From: Terasakiella sp033100395
GTDB taxonomy: Bacteria > Pseudomonadota > Alphaproteobacteria > Rhodospirillales > Terasakiellaceae
Assembly (NCBI RefSeq): GCF_033100395.1
Contig: NZ_JAWLVJ010000004.1
Span: 62,001 to 126,000 of the forward strand
DNA: 64,000 bases
Direction: 5' to 3'
Shown: piece by piece, positions 50,580 to 59,612 of the stretch
Position numbering within the stretch: position 1 is the stretch's first letter
Layout of the letters: every line of letters starts with the position of its first letter
Notes under the pieces: model-generated
Databases searched by the model: none
Told to the model about the DNA's origin: nothing
Seen by the model: only the letters and a program-made list of their open reading frames with translations
Translations under genes and position numbers: made by a program

Positions 50580-51928
50580 ACGCTTCCACTTTCCGCGAGC
50601 CACGCATCCAAGGCATCCAAAGCCCGCTTTGTAACAGCGGCTTTCTTTTCCTTTCCCTTGACCCGCTTGCCGCGCTCATTTCGAACGTCCATTGGCGGCA
50701 TGAGGCCGAAGTTGATGTTCATAGGCTGGAAGGTCAAAGCATTTGCCCCACCTGTAATATGGGCGAGAATTCCGCCCATTGCTGTCACATCAGGTGGGCA
50801 GGACGTATCTTCACCTTTCAGGTCAGCTGCTGCAAAACGACCAGCCATCAAACCAACCGCCGTACTTTCAACATAGCCTTCACAACCCGTCACTTGCCCA
50901 GCAAAACGAATGTTGCTGCGCCCTTTAAGTTTCAGGCTGCCATCCAGCAGGCGAGGGGAGTTAATGAAGGTGTTACGGTGAATACCGCCCAGACGCGCGA
51001 AACTTGCGTTTTCAAGGCCGGGGATCGTTTTGAAGATACGAACCTGTTCACCATGTTTCAGCTTGGTCTGGAAACCCACCATATTATAGAGCGTCCCCAG
51101 CTTGTTATCCTGACGCAATTGCACAACAGCGGCCAATTGGGTATCCGGATCATTCGGGTTCGTCAGCCCCACAGGCTTCATTGGACCAAAGGCTAGGGTT
51201 TCGCGCCCACGTTCAGCCATCACTTCGATCGGCAGACAGGCTTCAAAGTAGGGTGTATTTTTCTCCCACTCTTTGAATTCCATTTTATCGCCTTCGATCA
51301 GGTCATCGATAAACTGGTCATATTGTTCGCGCGTCATGCCCAGATTAATGTAATCGCTGCCATCGCCTTTGTCATAACGTGACTGGAACCAGGCTTTGGA
51401 AAAATCAATACTGTCTTTATGGATGATCGGTGCAATCGCATCAAAGAAATGAAGGGATTCTTCATCGGTCAACGCTTTGATCGATTTTGCCAGCGGCTCA
51501 GACGTCAAAGGTCCGGTAGCAATAATCACCTGATCCCATTCATCGCCCGGGATTTCTGTAATTTCTTCACGCACAACCGTTACATTTTCATGGCCCATAA
51601 GGGCTGCTTGCACAGCTTCGGCAAACCCGTCGCGATCCACAGCCAAAGCCCCACCTGCAGGCACAGCATTTTCATCCGCGCAGCGCATGATCAGCGACCC
51701 ACAGCGGCGCATTTCTTCATGCATCAGGCCAACTGCATTATGTTCAGCATCATCTGAGCGCAGGGAATTGGAACATACCAGTTCTGCCAGCGTGTCAGTC
51801 TGGTGTGCTTCTGTAGAGCGAACGGGGCGCATTTCGTGGATCACAACCTGAATACCACGTTCTGCTGCCTGCCAAGCTGCCTCGCTACCTGCAAGGCCGC
51901 CACCGATAATATGTAATGTCTGTGTCAT
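50576..51928 (-). CDS. trmFO: Methylenetetrahydrofolate-tRNA-(uracil-54-C5)-methyltransferase TrmFO
   Basis: TrmFO makes ribothymidine at position 54 of tRNAs with methylene-THF and FAD. The 450-residue protein has the FAD motif LHIIGGGLAGSEAAWQAAERG, the long GidA-like middle, and YVESTAVGLMAGRFAAADLKG near the C terminus. The ATG at 51928 begins MTQTLHIIGGG; the frame is open to 51964. It is monocistronic on the minus strand. Confidence 0.95.
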   Translation of the reverse strand: MTQTLHIIGGGLAGSEAAWQAAERGIQVVIHEMRPVRSTEAHQTDTLAELVCSNSLRSDDAEHNAVGLMHEEMRRCGSLIMRCADENAVPAGGALAVDRDGFAEAVQAALMGHENVTVVREEITEIPGDEWDQVIIATGPLTSEPLAKSIKALTDEESLHFFDAIAPIIHKDSIDFSKAWFQSRYDKGDGSDYINLGMTREQYDQFIDDLIEGDKMEFKEWEKNTPYFEACLPIEVMAERGRETLAFGPMKPVGLTNPNDPDTQLAAVVQLRQDNKLGTLYNMVGFQTKLKHGEQVRIFKTIPGLENASFARLGGIHRNTFINSPRLLDGSLKLKGRSNIRFAGQVTGCEGYVESTAVGLMAGRFAAADLKGEDTSCPPDVTAMGGILAHITGGANALTFQPMNINFGLMPPMDVRNERGKRVKGKEKKAAVTKRALDALDAWLAESGSV

Positions 51929-52035
51929 AAGATGTGACATATAGCTTGTCGCAGCGTTTAGCAAGCCCCTTGCATTATTATCTTAAATCAGATTAAACAG
52001 GACGGTCCGAAATTTCATGATAAAGGAAGCCTTAG

Positions 52036-52440
52036 ATGGATTCTCCAATGGTAACTGCCGTCCTTGTTGTCGTCATTGCATTTGCCTCCTTCCGCCTGTT
52101 GCCGCGTCTTTTGGCTGGCGTTCCTTTTGTCTCTCCCGATGCGGTCAAGGCACGGATGGAAGATGATGAAAATGCGGTCATGATTGATGTGCGCACACCA
52201 GAAGAATTTGCAACCGAACATGTGCCAGACAGCCTGAACGTCCAGCCTTATGAGCTGGGCGAAGATATTGAAGCCAAAAGACCTTATATGGATCACAAGG
52301 TTTACGTCATGTGTCTGACGGCCCAACGTTCCGCTATGGCCGCAAAAACATTAAAGAATTTGGGCTTTAAGAATGTCTCCGTCGTGAAAGGTGGTTTGAA
52401 ACTTTGGAAGAAACAGGGCTTGCCAACAACAACGAGTTAA
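52036..52440 (+). CDS. Membrane-anchored rhodanese-like protein
   Basis: A 134-residue single-domain rhodanese with an N-terminal membrane helix (MVTAVLVVVIAFASFRLLPRLLAG). The domain has ENAVMIDVRTPEEFATEHVPDSLNVQ and the catalytic cysteine in VYVMCLTAQRSAMAAKTL (active-site loop CLTAQRS). It should transfer sulfur or act as a redox-active thiol at the inner membrane. Substrate unknown. The ATG at 52036 has AAGGAAG upstream; an in-frame ATG 12 bases later is possible. Confidence 0.9.
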   Translation: MDSPMVTAVLVVVIAFASFRLLPRLLAGVPFVSPDAVKARMEDDENAVMIDVRTPEEFATEHVPDSLNVQPYELGEDIEAKRPYMDHKVYVMCLTAQRSAMAAKTLKNLGFKNVSVVKGGLKLWKKQGLPTTTS

Positions 52441-52528
52441 GACAAATCTTGTCCCGTACGTGTTCTCTCTGTACAGTAGACCAAAATTGCGCGTCAAACG
52501 TTGCAAATTCAATGGACTAAGGTAAAAA

Positions 52529-54397
52529 ATGCTTCACCTCGAAGGTTTAAGTTTCTCCTGGATTAAATCCAAAATCATCACGATTATTGGCTTTATCCTC
52601 GTTGTGCTTATAGCCACACCTTTTTTTCTGCCGTCCAGCGTCTATCAGGGACTGATTGAAAAGCGCCTTGAAAAATCTACAGGCCTTGATTTTCAATTTC
52701 GCGGGCCTTTCACTTTTAAGCTTTTCCCAAGTATCCTGCTTGAAGCGGACAACGTGGATTTCTACGGCACCGTCGTTGGGGAGGTGGAAACCCTTGGCTC
52801 TTTTCAGGAATTGCGCCTGGAAATGGACGGACTGAGCTTTCTGGCAGGCGATATCCATATTGATGAATTTTTCCTCCATAACCCCAAAGTCACCATCAAT
52901 GGCGACTTCACACCGTTTTTGCCAGAAATCATCCGTTCCAACCTGAGCGCATCACGCAAGGAAGATATCCGTTATCTGGAAATCATGCTGCATTTCATCG
53001 AAGATTCCGTCTTTGATATGGCAAAAATCAGCGATGGCACCCTGCAATGGAACAAGTCCGAACATAATGTGATTTCCGCACAGAAAATCGAAGCCATTGT
53101 CAAAAAACCCGAAGCAGGCAAAGACTTTACGGTCAAAAGCAACGCCTATATCAATAACCGCAGCATCGATTTGAACATGCGCCTGCAACGCCCGGATGAT
53201 TTCCTGCGCGGTTTTAGAAGCAAACTGTCCATGCAGGTTGATTCCGCGCCCATCAAAATTGATTTTCAGGGGAATGCCGCCCACAGGCAATCCTTTGTTG
53301 CGCAAGGCGATGTACGTCTGGACATTCCATCGGTTTATGATTTCTGCACCTGGTTTGAAAAACGCGAAAACTGCGATGACAGCAGTGAGAACATCCTGAT
53401 TAAAAGCCATCTGAACCTGCGCGACCAACGCCTGCAGTTTGAAGATGCGATCTATACCCACAATCCATTTCAGCTCAATGCAACGGGCGCGATTGATTTC
53501 AAATATGCGCTGCCGATCATCTCTGGCACCATCCATGTACCGCCACAACCGATTTCAACGCTTAGCCCGCTATTTAAAAAAGCTCAAACCATCGACTTTA
53601 AAAAATTCTTCCTCGATGCGTTTGACGCTAATGTGGATATCAAATATCAGGGATTGGAATTTCTGACGGGCCAGACCATCTCGCCAAACGTCAAAGTCAA
53701 TGTAAATGACGGCCGCCTGACCATTTCGTCAGAACAAATCGATATTTTGGGCGGGATCGGCAATGTCCGCCTGCGTTGGAATGAAGGTATCGACAAGGGC
53801 TTTATGGACATGCGGATGGACGCACGTGGCCTGTCAATCAAGGAACTGTCCAAAGCCGTTGGCATGAACCTGCAGACCAGCGGGGCCTTGAATTACTTTT
53901 TCGAAGTTCAATCCCAAGGCCATGAGGTTTCCCAGTTTATCGAAACCGCGAGAGTTCACGGGGAATTCACCATCCTTGACGGTATGCTCACCAACAAGGA
54001 TGTCATTCAGTCCCTTAACGGCAAAGCCATCCGCATGTTTGAATTTGCAGAGATCAAAGGCCACCTGAAAGGGGACCGCGGTCAGATTGTTTCTGATGAC
54101 ATCAAATTTGTCGCACCCTTTGTGGATATCCAAGGACTGGCAAGCGTGAATTTCCTGGATCAGTCAATCAAGGTGCAGCTTAATAGCACGATCCCTGCAC
54201 GTGGAGAAAATCCAGATAAAGCCCCACAGGAAGGTTTTATCACCATCAGCGGACCTTGGGATAAACTGGAACTCTATACCTCAAGCAATGCCAAAACGCC
54301 GGTACAACCGGAAAAAGGCCTTCATTCCGGTCTGATCACCAACGAAAATTCAAGTAATGAAGAATTGGTTGTTGAAGAAACAGATTTGCTGGATTAA
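52529..54397 (+). CDS. AsmA-family envelope protein
   Basis: A 622-residue AsmA-like protein. One N-terminal helix (IITIIGFILVVLIATPFFLP) is followed by the AsmA domain (EKRLEKSTGLDFQFRGPFTFKLFPSILLEADNVDF) and long beta-rich repeats. The C-terminal AsmA_2-type region has SGALNYFFEVQSQGH and VNFLDQSIKVQLNSTI. AsmA relatives shuttle phospholipids across the envelope. The ATG at 52529 has AAGG upstream. A lipoprotein gene follows after 10 bases, so they probably form a unit. Confidence 0.9.
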   Translation: MLHLEGLSFSWIKSKIITIIGFILVVLIATPFFLPSSVYQGLIEKRLEKSTGLDFQFRGPFTFKLFPSILLEADNVDFYGTVVGEVETLGSFQELRLEMDGLSFLAGDIHIDEFFLHNPKVTINGDFTPFLPEIIRSNLSASRKEDIRYLEIMLHFIEDSVFDMAKISDGTLQWNKSEHNVISAQKIEAIVKKPEAGKDFTVKSNAYINNRSIDLNMRLQRPDDFLRGFRSKLSMQVDSAPIKIDFQGNAAHRQSFVAQGDVRLDIPSVYDFCTWFEKRENCDDSSENILIKSHLNLRDQRLQFEDAIYTHNPFQLNATGAIDFKYALPIISGTIHVPPQPISTLSPLFKKAQTIDFKKFFLDAFDANVDIKYQGLEFLTGQTISPNVKVNVNDGRLTISSEQIDILGGIGNVRLRWNEGIDKGFMDMRMDARGLSIKELSKAVGMNLQTSGALNYFFEVQSQGHEVSQFIETARVHGEFTILDGMLTNKDVIQSLNGKAIRMFEFAEIKGHLKGDRGQIVSDDIKFVAPFVDIQGLASVNFLDQSIKVQLNSTIPARGENPDKAPQEGFITISGPWDKLELYTSSNAKTPVQPEKGLHSGLITNENSSNEELVVEETDLLD

Positions 54398-54407
54398 GAG
54401 ATTGAAA

Positions 54408-54920
54408 ATGAAAAAATACCTGACCCTTTCAGCTTGTTTGTTTGCCCTGCAAGCCTGCACATTTGATCCCCATGTGGAAGACTGGAAACGTCATCGCATC
54501 ACTGAAATTCCAGATGATCCTATTGAAGTTTCTATCTGCTTCAATCATCAGAAACACAGCAAACAGACCGTGTATGATCTGGCGCGCGAAGAATGCGGCA
54601 TTCGTATTACCGAAGTACAAAACCTTGTCCAGCACCAAAAACTCCAAAAAGTCACACGCCAGACTGAAGCAGAAGGACGCGGCTTTGAAGGGTCAGTAGA
54701 ACGCTCAAAACGCATTCAGGCTATGGTGCGCAGCCTCAAGCTCAATTACATTGAAAATGATAAATGGGATTGCCCGTTGATGACACCAAATCGCATTACG
54801 TTTCAGTGTAGCTATAGTGAAAATGCAACCGAGTCGGCACCAAACCGACAAACCCAGCCACAAACGCAGATGTCACCAGATTTGCCGCCCGAATTGCCGG
54901 ATGATTTAAAACCGAATTAA
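54408..54920 (+). CDS. Uncharacterised lipoprotein
   Basis: A 170-residue lipoprotein of unknown family. The signal peptide ends in a lipobox (FALQAC, Cys 16 by eye). The mature part has EEC and ICFNHQKHSKQTVYDLAREECGIRI, then a helical middle and a cysteine pair (DCPLMTP, FQCSYS). The tail is Pro/Gln/Asp-rich (PDLPPELPDDLKPN). The ATG at 54408 follows the asmA stop by 10 bases, which suggests cotranscription. Function unknown; it may be an envelope factor. Confidence 0.75.
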   Translation: MKKYLTLSACLFALQACTFDPHVEDWKRHRITEIPDDPIEVSICFNHQKHSKQTVYDLAREECGIRITEVQNLVQHQKLQKVTRQTEAEGRGFEGSVERSKRIQAMVRSLKLNYIENDKWDCPLMTPNRITFQCSYSENATESAPNRQTQPQTQMSPDLPPELPDDLKPN

Positions 54921-54961
54921 ATCAAAAAACTAGCTTTCCCTTGGGATACAGCGACTGACGT

Positions 54962-54982
54962 AAGGTCAGAACGCTTGACCTT
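54962..54982. repeat. Inverted repeat in the leader of the unknown 55080 gene
   Basis: AAGGTCA-N7-TGACCTT, perfect 7-base arms. In the same 159-base gap TCTGTAGTTT occurs twice (54994-55003 and 55046-55055), and an imperfect hairpin CAGATGG...CCGTCTG overlaps the second copy. These are seen directly; the role is unknown. Confidence 0.5.
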
Positions 54983-55079
54983 TACTGGATTCATCTGTAG
55001 TTTAGATAGTACGTACGTGTATTTTTCAGATGGACCACACATCCGTCTGTAGTTTCGAAACGAGGAAAGACCTTTAATT

Positions 55080-55526
55080 ATGTCGAGCGTTACTAAGCCA
55101 ATTGCTGCTAGTACCTCACCGGTGACAACAAGTCGCGCCGGTAATGCCGCTCGTCAGGTTTCTTCCCAATATGGTGCCGTTTCTGAACTTTTCGCCCAAA
55201 CAGGGGTGAGAGGGGAAGATGAAAATCGTGGCTTTGAAGGTTACGATCAGGGCCAGGGCCACCGCAATCCCTCACATGAACAGCCTCAAACCCTTAAGCT
55301 TCATGGGACTTCACGCACATTTGCGATGTTGTTTGAAGAAGCGCAGGATGAATATAAGTCTGTAAATGACGATGGCGGATATTACGACAGCGATGGCGTA
55401 AATGGTGGTGGCAAACCCGCTTTCCAGGCCTATATGGCCAAAGCAACATCCACTTATGATCTCAGCACCCGTGCCATTAACGGGGAAACCAAAAACAGAG
55501 GTGGATCCCTGAACGTCGCTCTTTAA
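55080..55526 (+). CDS. Hypothetical protein
   Basis: I do not recognise this 148-residue protein. It is hydrophilic, has no signal peptide and no membrane helix, and is rich in Gly, Ser and Asn. Visible parts are a Ser/Thr/Ala-rich N terminus (SVTKPIAASTSPVTTSRAGN), a run of short Gly-rich turns (GFEGYDQGQGH, DDGGYYDSDGVNGGGK) and a Tyr/Ala/Met helix (FQAYMAKATSTYDLSTRA). The ATG at 55080 has AGGAAAG 10 bases upstream. The leader has inverted and direct repeats. It is monocistronic. The composition would fit a disordered protein or an adaptor. Confidence 0.65.
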   Translation: MSSVTKPIAASTSPVTTSRAGNAARQVSSQYGAVSELFAQTGVRGEDENRGFEGYDQGQGHRNPSHEQPQTLKLHGTSRTFAMLFEEAQDEYKSVNDDGGYYDSDGVNGGGKPAFQAYMAKATSTYDLSTRAINGETKNRGGSLNVAL

Positions 55527-55631
55527 ACATTACTCACTTTTTTATGTTTTTCCACCTGCGTTAAGCGGGTAGAAAGGTTCTTGTGCGATCTTATATATAG
55601 ATTGAGTTTTTGTGATGGATAAGAGGACCCT

Positions 55632-56207
55632 ATGGCCGCTGCTGTTGAAACCATGTATGACGTTGCTGCATGGTTTATGGATCACGCATTAAACAACAAC
55701 GAATATCTTCAGCCCATGAAGATGCATCGCCTGTTGTTTCTGTCACAAAGTTATTTTGGTGTCGCCTATCACGGCCGCAAACTGGCCCCCGGCACCTTTA
55801 TCGCCGATGACATGGGCCCCATTGAACCCCATGTCTTTCGCGCCTTTGAACAGGGCAGGCCGTCTTTTTACCTGAACACCGATATGCCGGGCCCGGTAGA
55901 GACGTTTCTGGAAGGCATCTGGCGCAAGTTCGGGTCATTCTCAGCCAATAAACTAGGCGACATCTGTAAAAAAAACCCAGCTTATCAGCAAGCCATCTCA
56001 AAAGGTAAACGCACCGAGATTTCTCACAAGCTGATGATCAAAAGCCTGACTAAATCCAAAGAAGCCCCCGGCGTGGACAAGGTCTTGAAACCTCGCGTCC
56101 TCAGATCACAGGACGGCCGCCCGGTTCAGGTCAAATCCTGGGGCGGAAACCTGCGCAAAGTCGCCCAAGCCACACCCTTGCCATCCCAGCAGAAAAAGAA
56201 GCGATAA
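55632..56207 (+). CDS. Panacea (DUF4065/SocA-like) domain protein, no toxin partner
   Basis: A 191-residue protein with the Panacea domain: VAAWFMDHALNNNEYLQPMKMHRLLFLSQSYFGVAYHGRKL and DDMGPIEPHVFRAFEQGR. Panacea domains often act as antitoxins or adaptors in toxin-antitoxin pairs (for example SocA). Here no candidate toxin gene is adjacent, and the C terminus carries a basic tail of about 60 residues (KVAQATPLPSQQKKKR) that could bind nucleic acid. Solitary Panacea genes are common in alphaproteobacteria. The ATG at 55632 has AGAGGACCCT upstream. It converges on the AlbA_2 gene. Confidence 0.8.
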   Translation: MAAAVETMYDVAAWFMDHALNNNEYLQPMKMHRLLFLSQSYFGVAYHGRKLAPGTFIADDMGPIEPHVFRAFEQGRPSFYLNTDMPGPVETFLEGIWRKFGSFSANKLGDICKKNPAYQQAISKGKRTEISHKLMIKSLTKSKEAPGVDKVLKPRVLRSQDGRPVQVKSWGGNLRKVAQATPLPSQQKKKR

Positions 56208-56235
56208 AAGAGCTAACAACTCCGACAGTAAACAA

Positions 56236-57753
56236 TCATTTGTCTAGTTGAGGGCGGAACCACTTTAAGTCCAAATCCGCGATCAAATACCTAAAACTTG
56301 TTTTCAAATTTTGAGAATTACCAAACCGTCCATACAATTCACGAGTAATTTCTAACACTCGTTCCAATGACACCTCATCCGGACTAAACATTCTCAGCGC
56401 TAGCAGGCACAGTTTTGCTTCATCCTCATCACGAACGTCAATTAGATTTCCCGAAAGAATTTGGGCCATTAAATATTGATTTCCAGCAGGCAGGAAAAGC
56501 CCTTTCGGCGCAGCGCCAGAAATAACTCTTTTGATTGTTTGTTTGCGTTTCCCTTCATAAGGTGTTTCCGCTGTTTCGATCATTTTTATCAATCCCTCAA
56601 GGTTAAGTCCCTCAAGTACTGCAAAATAATAAATGGGTAGCCACACAGGTTGAAGGTGGGTCTGGGCTTGAATACATGCCTTGTTATTAAAATTATTTTC
56701 CTGACCTAAAAAAGCAGCCCACAAATTCCGCTCATTGATAGAGCCGATCACCGTTTGCTCTACTGTTAGACTTCCTTCTTTTAGAGGTCTGACATCCCCT
56801 ATTAATTTCAATGCTGGTGCCCCTTCGTCTTCGTCAAAGTGACCTTGAGAAACGAATTTCACTTTATCCAACAGACTTTCATCCATGATAAAACTACTTT
56901 TCTCTCCTTCAACAACACCATTTTGAAGGTTAATAACAGCGCTATTAGAGGTTCCAATGGAACCGATTTTCGACACCATTTTTATAAGGCTTTGCTCAGC
57001 AATCACATCTCTTTCTGTCAAAAGAACTTCTAGCTCTGGCGCTTGAATTTCTCGTGTTTCCCCCGGATACCTGTAGTAAATCGCACCAGATTTAAGAGTT
57101 TTATTATCCATTCGACAAATTACGGGTCTATTTATACTAGATTGCACATAAAGAACCCCAATGGTTTTACCACCAATTTCAAACGACCCTTTGTCCAACT
57201 CTAAGGCTTGATTGAAATTTCGAGTAATGAATTCATTGGCTCGCTTCAGGTCAAATTTTTCCATTCGATCTTTATCAATTCCAACAATTTCGAATGAGCC
57301 GTCCTTTACCCCAAATAATAAATACCCACCTTTATTGTTCGCCATACCCGCCAAGGTTTTACAGTACTTATCAGCAGAACCCCAGTTAAAGCTTTCTTTG
57401 CCTTCAACAGTACTAGTTTCAGATACGGCAATTTTTGGAATTTCTCCCCGCCGCATTTTGAATACTTCAGCCAAAACAATCGGATGGGTAGGACCATGAT
57501 GAACAACTGGCGCAGATGGAAAACGTAAAGTATTCCATTCAGCTAAATAACTATCCAACTCTTGAATAGTGGCCGCCTCAATTCCAAGATAACGTTCATG
57601 GTTATCTTCAATTTCACTTATCCGCCCTTGGTTGATTGAACGTTCCGGCCTCGTAAAATATGCAACTATCTGCTGTTTAGTGTATTTACCTGTTGTAAGC
57701 ATAGCTCGAATCAGAGCAACTTCCCATTCTTCCAATTGTGGCTTTCGAGGCAC
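56236..57753 (-). CDS. AlbA_2/Schlafen-type ATPase-like DNA-binding protein, accessory
   Basis: A 505-residue protein with an N-terminal winged helix (IRAMLTTGKYTKQQIVAYFTR) and the AlbA_2 (Schlafen-AAA_4) domain, about residues 120-250, with ADKYCKTLAGMANNKGGYLLFGVKDG, GKTIGVLYVQSSINRPVICRM and YYRYPGETREI. The C-terminal half is helical and not recognised. Such proteins occur in regulators and in defence islands, and bind nucleic acid. The gene is clearly richer in A+T than its neighbours, so it looks acquired. The GTG at 57753 with AAAGG upstream is the likely start; an in-frame GTG lies at 57768. It is monocistronic. Confidence 0.75.
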   Translation of the reverse strand: MPRKPQLEEWEVALIRAMLTTGKYTKQQIVAYFTRPERSINQGRISEIEDNHERYLGIEAATIQELDSYLAEWNTLRFPSAPVVHHGPTHPIVLAEVFKMRRGEIPKIAVSETSTVEGKESFNWGSADKYCKTLAGMANNKGGYLLFGVKDGSFEIVGIDKDRMEKFDLKRANEFITRNFNQALELDKGSFEIGGKTIGVLYVQSSINRPVICRMDNKTLKSGAIYYRYPGETREIQAPELEVLLTERDVIAEQSLIKMVSKIGSIGTSNSAVINLQNGVVEGEKSSFIMDESLLDKVKFVSQGHFDEDEGAPALKLIGDVRPLKEGSLTVEQTVIGSINERNLWAAFLGQENNFNNKACIQAQTHLQPVWLPIYYFAVLEGLNLEGLIKMIETAETPYEGKRKQTIKRVISGAAPKGLFLPAGNQYLMAQILSGNLIDVRDEDEAKLCLLALRMFSPDEVSLERVLEITRELYGRFGNSQNLKTSFRYLIADLDLKWFRPQLDK

Positions 57754-57846
57754 ATCCCAACCTTTCACAAAACTGCTTAATTAGTAAAAAACAATACAAT
57801 AAAACCTTAAGAAAACTCAACTTTAAATTGGAGTCTTAACTCGCAC

Positions 57847-57885
57847 AAAAAAAAGAGGCCCTGCAAAACAGAGCCTCTTTTTTTT
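57847..57885 (-). terminator. Terminator of the antiporter operon
   Basis: AAAAAAAAGAGGC and GCCTCTTTTTTTT pair across a 13-base loop. It lies 15 bases after the stop of the last antiporter subunit gene and is symmetrical, so may work in both directions. Confidence 0.9.
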
Positions 57886-57899
57886 AGTTGAATGCCTAA

Positions 57900-59612
57900 T
57901 CAGACATAATAGACCAGCAGGTATAATCCAAGTAGGATCGCGACCCACAGCACCATACTGCCTGTCGGCCAGGTACGTGCCAGGATGCCTTCCGGTCCAT
58001 GGTGCTTAAAGACATATTTGACAATGTCGTCCACACGTTTGATCGATGTGGCCTTAAAGTTTCTAAAGGCCGCACCGCCGTGTTTAACCACAAACTCTTC
58101 ATGAATGAGATTGAAGAATTTACGATAGAACCAGTCGAAATCCAACGTAATGGTCAATGTCCGTTTCATCATCTTCAACAGAACGAAGAAGGCAAAGCCG
58201 GAGAACAGCAATAGTTCCAGCATATGAACTACATGTGTCCCGGTGTAAGGCACATAATCCACCGCGTATGGCAGCAAGGCATAAAGCGGTTCCGGATAGA
58301 TACCAAGACCGATACAGAAGGCGGCAAAGATCACCATTGCCAGCTTCATGTTGAACGGCGGATCCTTTGGTTTTGCGCCAAATTCACGCTCCACATAGCC
58401 CGGTGCGCGTTGGAAAAACACAAACCACGGGAATTTGATCCCGGCGTGCAGGAATACGCCCGCAGATGCCGCTTCCAGCAAGAACCAGGCATAACCGATA
58501 TGTTCTTGTGCAGCAGCCCCCGCAATCATCGTCTTGGTCGTGAAACCAGATGTGAGCGGGAAGCCAGAGATCGCCAAAGCCCCGATGGTTCCGCAAACCA
58601 TGGTCAATGGCATGGCCTTATAAAGCCCGCCAAGGTCAGTACATTTGCGCTTGTTGATTTCATACATCACCGCACCCGCAGACATCAGCAGCAGCGCCTT
58701 ATAGATGATATGGGCAAAAGCGTGAGCGGACGCACCATTCAGTGACAGTTCCGTCCCGATCCCGATACCAACGACCATAAAACCAACCTGGTTGATGATC
58801 GAATAAGCCAGAATGCGACGCATATCGTTTTCCAACAACGCATAGATAATGCCGTAGAAAACCATATAAAGACCAACAAAGATCAAGATATCTTCACCCG
58901 GGAAGCTTCGGATCAACACATAAACAGCCGTCTTGGTCGTAAAGGCAGACAAGAAGACACTGCCAGACCAGGACGCACTTGGATATGCATCCGGCAACCA
59001 GGATGAAAAGGGTGGGGCGCCTGCGTTGATCAGGAACCCTGCCAGCAACATCCATGTCCACCAGCTATCGGCCCGCATGGCTTCAAATTCAACAGAACCG
59101 GAATGATAAACCTGACCAATCACACCGATCATCAGGATCACTCCACCAAACAAATGCACAATGGCATAACGCATGGAGGCCCCATAGGATTCTTCCGTTC
59201 TGGCTGACCAGATCACAAGGGTAGAAGCAATCGCCATGAATTCCCAGAAGACAAAGACAGTCACCAGATCACCCGCCATCGCCACACCAACGGCACCGCC
59301 GGCATAGGCATAGGCAGACATCAGTTCAATCTGGCTTTTCTGGTTCAGCGCAAAGATACCGCCCACAAAGGCCATCAGGGTAAAGATGGTCGCAAACAGG
59401 CGCGACAGTTTATCGCCCTGCAACGGTTCCAGCGTATAATCCAGGAACGGCACCGTAAACTGCACACCGTCTGGCACACACCAGATCATATACATGGTCA
59501 GAACCGGGATCAGCAGCATGACAGTTTTGCGGGCATTCCCCACCAATGAAGGCAGAAACATCGCGCCAACAATCAAGATCAATCCCGGTGGGATCGCACT
59601 ATTTATCATCAT
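57900..59612 (-). CDS. Cation/proton antiporter subunit D-like (NuoL/MrpA-type), third copy
   Basis: A 570-residue membrane protein of the NuoL/M/N and Mrp A/D family, with about 14-16 helices. The conserved glutamate of helix 5 is in VFVFWEFMAIASTLVIWSA, and the helix 7 and 8 lysine region is TKTAVYVLIR. Further motifs are VGFMVVGIGIGTELSLNGASAHAFAHIIYKALL and GFPLTSGFTTKTMI. A C-terminal extension (about residues 490-545) with FNLIHEEFVVKHGG is not found in the other two D-like subunits and ends in one helix. It is the last gene of the operon. It overlaps the small gene upstream by 14 bases. Confidence 0.88.
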   Translation of the reverse strand: MMINSAIPPGLILIVGAMFLPSLVGNARKTVMLLIPVLTMYMIWCVPDGVQFTVPFLDYTLEPLQGDKLSRLFATIFTLMAFVGGIFALNQKSQIELMSAYAYAGGAVGVAMAGDLVTVFVFWEFMAIASTLVIWSARTEESYGASMRYAIVHLFGGVILMIGVIGQVYHSGSVEFEAMRADSWWTWMLLAGFLINAGAPPFSSWLPDAYPSASWSGSVFLSAFTTKTAVYVLIRSFPGEDILIFVGLYMVFYGIIYALLENDMRRILAYSIINQVGFMVVGIGIGTELSLNGASAHAFAHIIYKALLLMSAGAVMYEINKRKCTDLGGLYKAMPLTMVCGTIGALAISGFPLTSGFTTKTMIAGAAAQEHIGYAWFLLEAASAGVFLHAGIKFPWFVFFQRAPGYVEREFGAKPKDPPFNMKLAMVIFAAFCIGLGIYPEPLYALLPYAVDYVPYTGTHVVHMLELLLFSGFAFFVLLKMMKRTLTITLDFDWFYRKFFNLIHEEFVVKHGGAAFRNFKATSIKRVDDIVKYVFKHHGPEGILARTWPTGSMVLWVAILLGLYLLVYYV

